From: Pseudocercospora fijiensis CIRAD86
Taxonomy: Eukaryota > Ascomycota > Dothideomycetes > Mycosphaerellales > Mycosphaerellaceae
Direction of reading: 5' to 3'
Length of the DNA: 64,000 nt
Assembly (NCBI RefSeq): GCF_000340215.1
Contig: NW_006921538.1
Coordinates: 868,001 to 932,000 of the forward strand
The notes under the pieces were generated by a model that saw only the letters and a list, made by a program, of their open reading frames with translations, was not told the origin of the DNA and made no database searches. Shown here piece after piece: positions 62,373 to 64,000 of this stretch; position 1 is the first letter of the stretch; each line of letters opens with the position of its first letter. The position numbers and the translations under genes are program-made.

Positions 62373-64000
62373 ATGCTACGTACTACTAAGGCGAGTCGGC
62401 GCAAGCAGGCAAAGCTAGCGTCTAGCACAATCCGCGGTCGCCTAGCTAGCAAGTATTATACACGTATCGGACAAGAGAAGCAGCGTTAGTATAAGAAGCA
62501 TACGAAGACTCGATTGCTAGGTCGTATATCTATTAATCGTGCGCGGCCGAAATAGTCCGAAGATCGTAGCGTACTACTGCCGGATAACGATGCATCGCTA
62601 TAGACCTAGAAGCAGTACTTCTTAGACCTATGCGACCGTATTGTCTAGGATACTCTAGACTAGCTGTTATTATAGCAGATCTAGCGCCTTGTCTTCGATG
62701 CTAGCGAGCGACTAGAGGCTCTACTATTCTAGCGCCTAATTATCTAGGCTAGCTTATGCCGTATTCTATAGATAATGCATCTATAAGCCGACAATCCTTA
62801 GCCGACGGAAATGCAGATTAACGTTGTTAAGAGCCTTGTCTTCGGACAAAGTAATACGCTAATAATCGCGAAGACTAGTGCTAGTAAGACGCTTCTATTC
62901 TAGGCGTTTACGATGTTGACTGGCTTAATAACCATCTAGGTCGTGCTACTTACTCGTATTAGCGATGAGTAGAAGGACGATATCGAGCGCGTAATAAGTC
63001 GTCTTAAGGGCGAGTCTAATCTTGTTAAAGTCTGCCTAATTGATGCCGATACTAAGAAGCTCGACCCGACGATGTTTAATAATATCCGCGCTAGCCGCTA
63101 CTAGTATATTATCCTTAGTCCTAAGCAGGCCTCTATGCCTAACTTCCGCGATATACTACGCAAGGTCTCCGATATAATCGGATTGGTCGTTATTAATAAG
63201 GTCTACCTAGTTAAGAAGTAGAAGGACTTCCGCAAACAGTTCTCGGAGATCTACTAGTTACGCCGCCTATTGCGTACCGACACGGTATAGCTCGGTGCCT
63301 CTGTAACAGTTACTAAAGATACTATAGAATACGTCCTCGATCGAGCTAGGTTTCGTAATATCGGTAATAACGCATTTATAACACAAATCTTCCGTATAAG
63401 CATCGACTAAGTTAAGACTTAGTATATTATAGAGACTGTACCGGATGTTAAAGACTTCTCGCCCCTCTACTTTATCGTTAATAATGCTATTAACGCTAAG
63501 ACCGGCGAGGCGTCTCCGCAGAATGTCTCTAAGACTAAGATCTTCGTAGATAGCTTAATAGAGGTCGACAACTTGTCTTATATAATCCGTTTATAGCTAG
63601 TCGACCTAACTAAGGACATAGCAGACCTAAAGAAGAAGTATACTTGGGACAGCGGCGGCTATAATGTATATAATATCGTCAACTTTTATATAAGCCGTAT
63701 CGCTAAAGTAGATAAGGATAAGCGATACAACGCCTTCAAATAGCGCGACTCCGTCTGTCGCTTTATAATTGGAACTCTAGCAACTGCGATTAGTACTAAT
63801 GTTCTAGATATTACTATATTAATCCTCTAGGGCTTTCTAATTACTAAGAACATCGACGATATAGTCTAGAAGATTGGTCGTACTAGGCGTACACTGCTAT
63901 ATAGTGCGCGAGCGAAGGCGATTATCTTCCTGCCGTAGTAGGTCGATAACACGAAGAAGGATATACCTCCTAGCTCTAACTACAAGTCGATAGTACCTCC
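62373..64000 (+). pseudogene. RecQ-like DEAD/DEAH helicase, RIP-mutated, truncated by window edge
   Basis: ATG 62,373 (MLRTTKASRRKQAKLASSTI). One frame runs to 64,000, broken only by RIP-type stops. Helicase motifs: a Q/I region INVVKSLVFG(Q)SNTLIIAKT, where the Walker A GxGKT has decayed to SASKT at about 62,874; VVLLTRISDEQKDDIERVIS (Ia); ILSPKQASMPNF; the DEAH position reads VVINKVYLVKK near 63,190; motif VI reads KIGRTRRTLL near 63,870. The layout fits RecQ-family or telomere-linked helicases, which fungi often carry in subtelomeres. The 3' end is outside the window. Confidence 0.75.

Larger units (their letters stand above)
48725..64000. mobile_element. RIP-mutated repeat block (subtelomere-like)
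   Basis: From about 48,725 to the right edge the sequence becomes TA-rich with CpA and TpG almost eliminated while CpG-containing words persist (GCCGGC, ACGC, TCGA). Reading frames remain recognisable, but Gln (CAA/CAG) and Trp (TGG) codons appear as TAA/TAG. This is the classical RIP footprint. The block contains at least two nested or adjacent DNA transposons, several unidentified ORFs and a RecQ-like helicase. No undamaged host gene is seen inside it. Confidence 0.9.

Noticed and set aside
48725..64000. CRISPR-like or satellite centromere array suggested by repeated GCCGGC words
   Set aside because: Spacing between clusters is irregular, clusters sit in introns of transposon genes, and the organism is a eukaryote; no array with regular unique spacers exists.

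Overview
The window is nuclear DNA of a filamentous ascomycete, most likely a dothideomycete. The evidence is short introns (about 47-118 nt) with GT..AG ends and TACTAA-type branch sites, typical ascomycete gene families (VelB velvet regulator, INO80 subunit Ies1, Atg5, AP-3 delta, YAT-family amino-acid permease) and repeats bearing RIP (repeat-induced point mutation). Exon structures were built by hand by matching splice sites to reading frame and family conservation.

About 0.4-24.9 kb is ordinary gene-dense DNA: an unknown protein, a sugar porter, a 2-oxoglutarate dioxygenase, an F-box-like protein, AP-3 delta, VelB, an M16 metalloprotease, Ies1 and a ubiquitin-like protein. A tRNA-like gene with a ~190-nt insert in its anticodon loop lies at 6.7-7.0 kb.

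25.1-28.5 kb is a decayed transport/nitrogen-metabolism locus. An aminotransferase and an amino-acid permease both lost their N-terminal halves at one junction (~25,562). A Dal5-like MFS gene is RIP-mutated in its 5' half and frameshifted in its 3' half. 28.6-31.2 kb holds an unknown gene and two small secreted proteins.

33.4-48.5 kb is again housekeeping: dynamin/Mx-like GTPase, a membrane protein, Rrp9, a GST, an inverted pair of small coiled-coil paralogues, two tandem RING proteins, Atg5, EMC2 and a J-domain protein.

From ~48.7 kb to the right edge everything is heavily RIP-mutated (CpA/TpG almost absent, in-frame TAG/TAA replacing Gln/Trp codons). A Tc1/mariner relic (~48.9-49.9 kb) is followed by a 9.56-kb hAT element (50,945-60,503) with inverted termini and an 8-bp target duplication. 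Removing the element and one target copy rejoins an interrupted minus-strand ORF in frame. Inside it are an unknown ORF, the hAT transposase and, unexpectedly, two separate histone-H3-domain genes. Palindromic GCCGGC arrays occur in at least six putative introns of these genes. To the right are an unknown lysine-rich ORF and a RecQ-like helicase running off the edge, a combination often seen near fungal chromosome ends. The H3-carrying hAT element is the most novel thing here.
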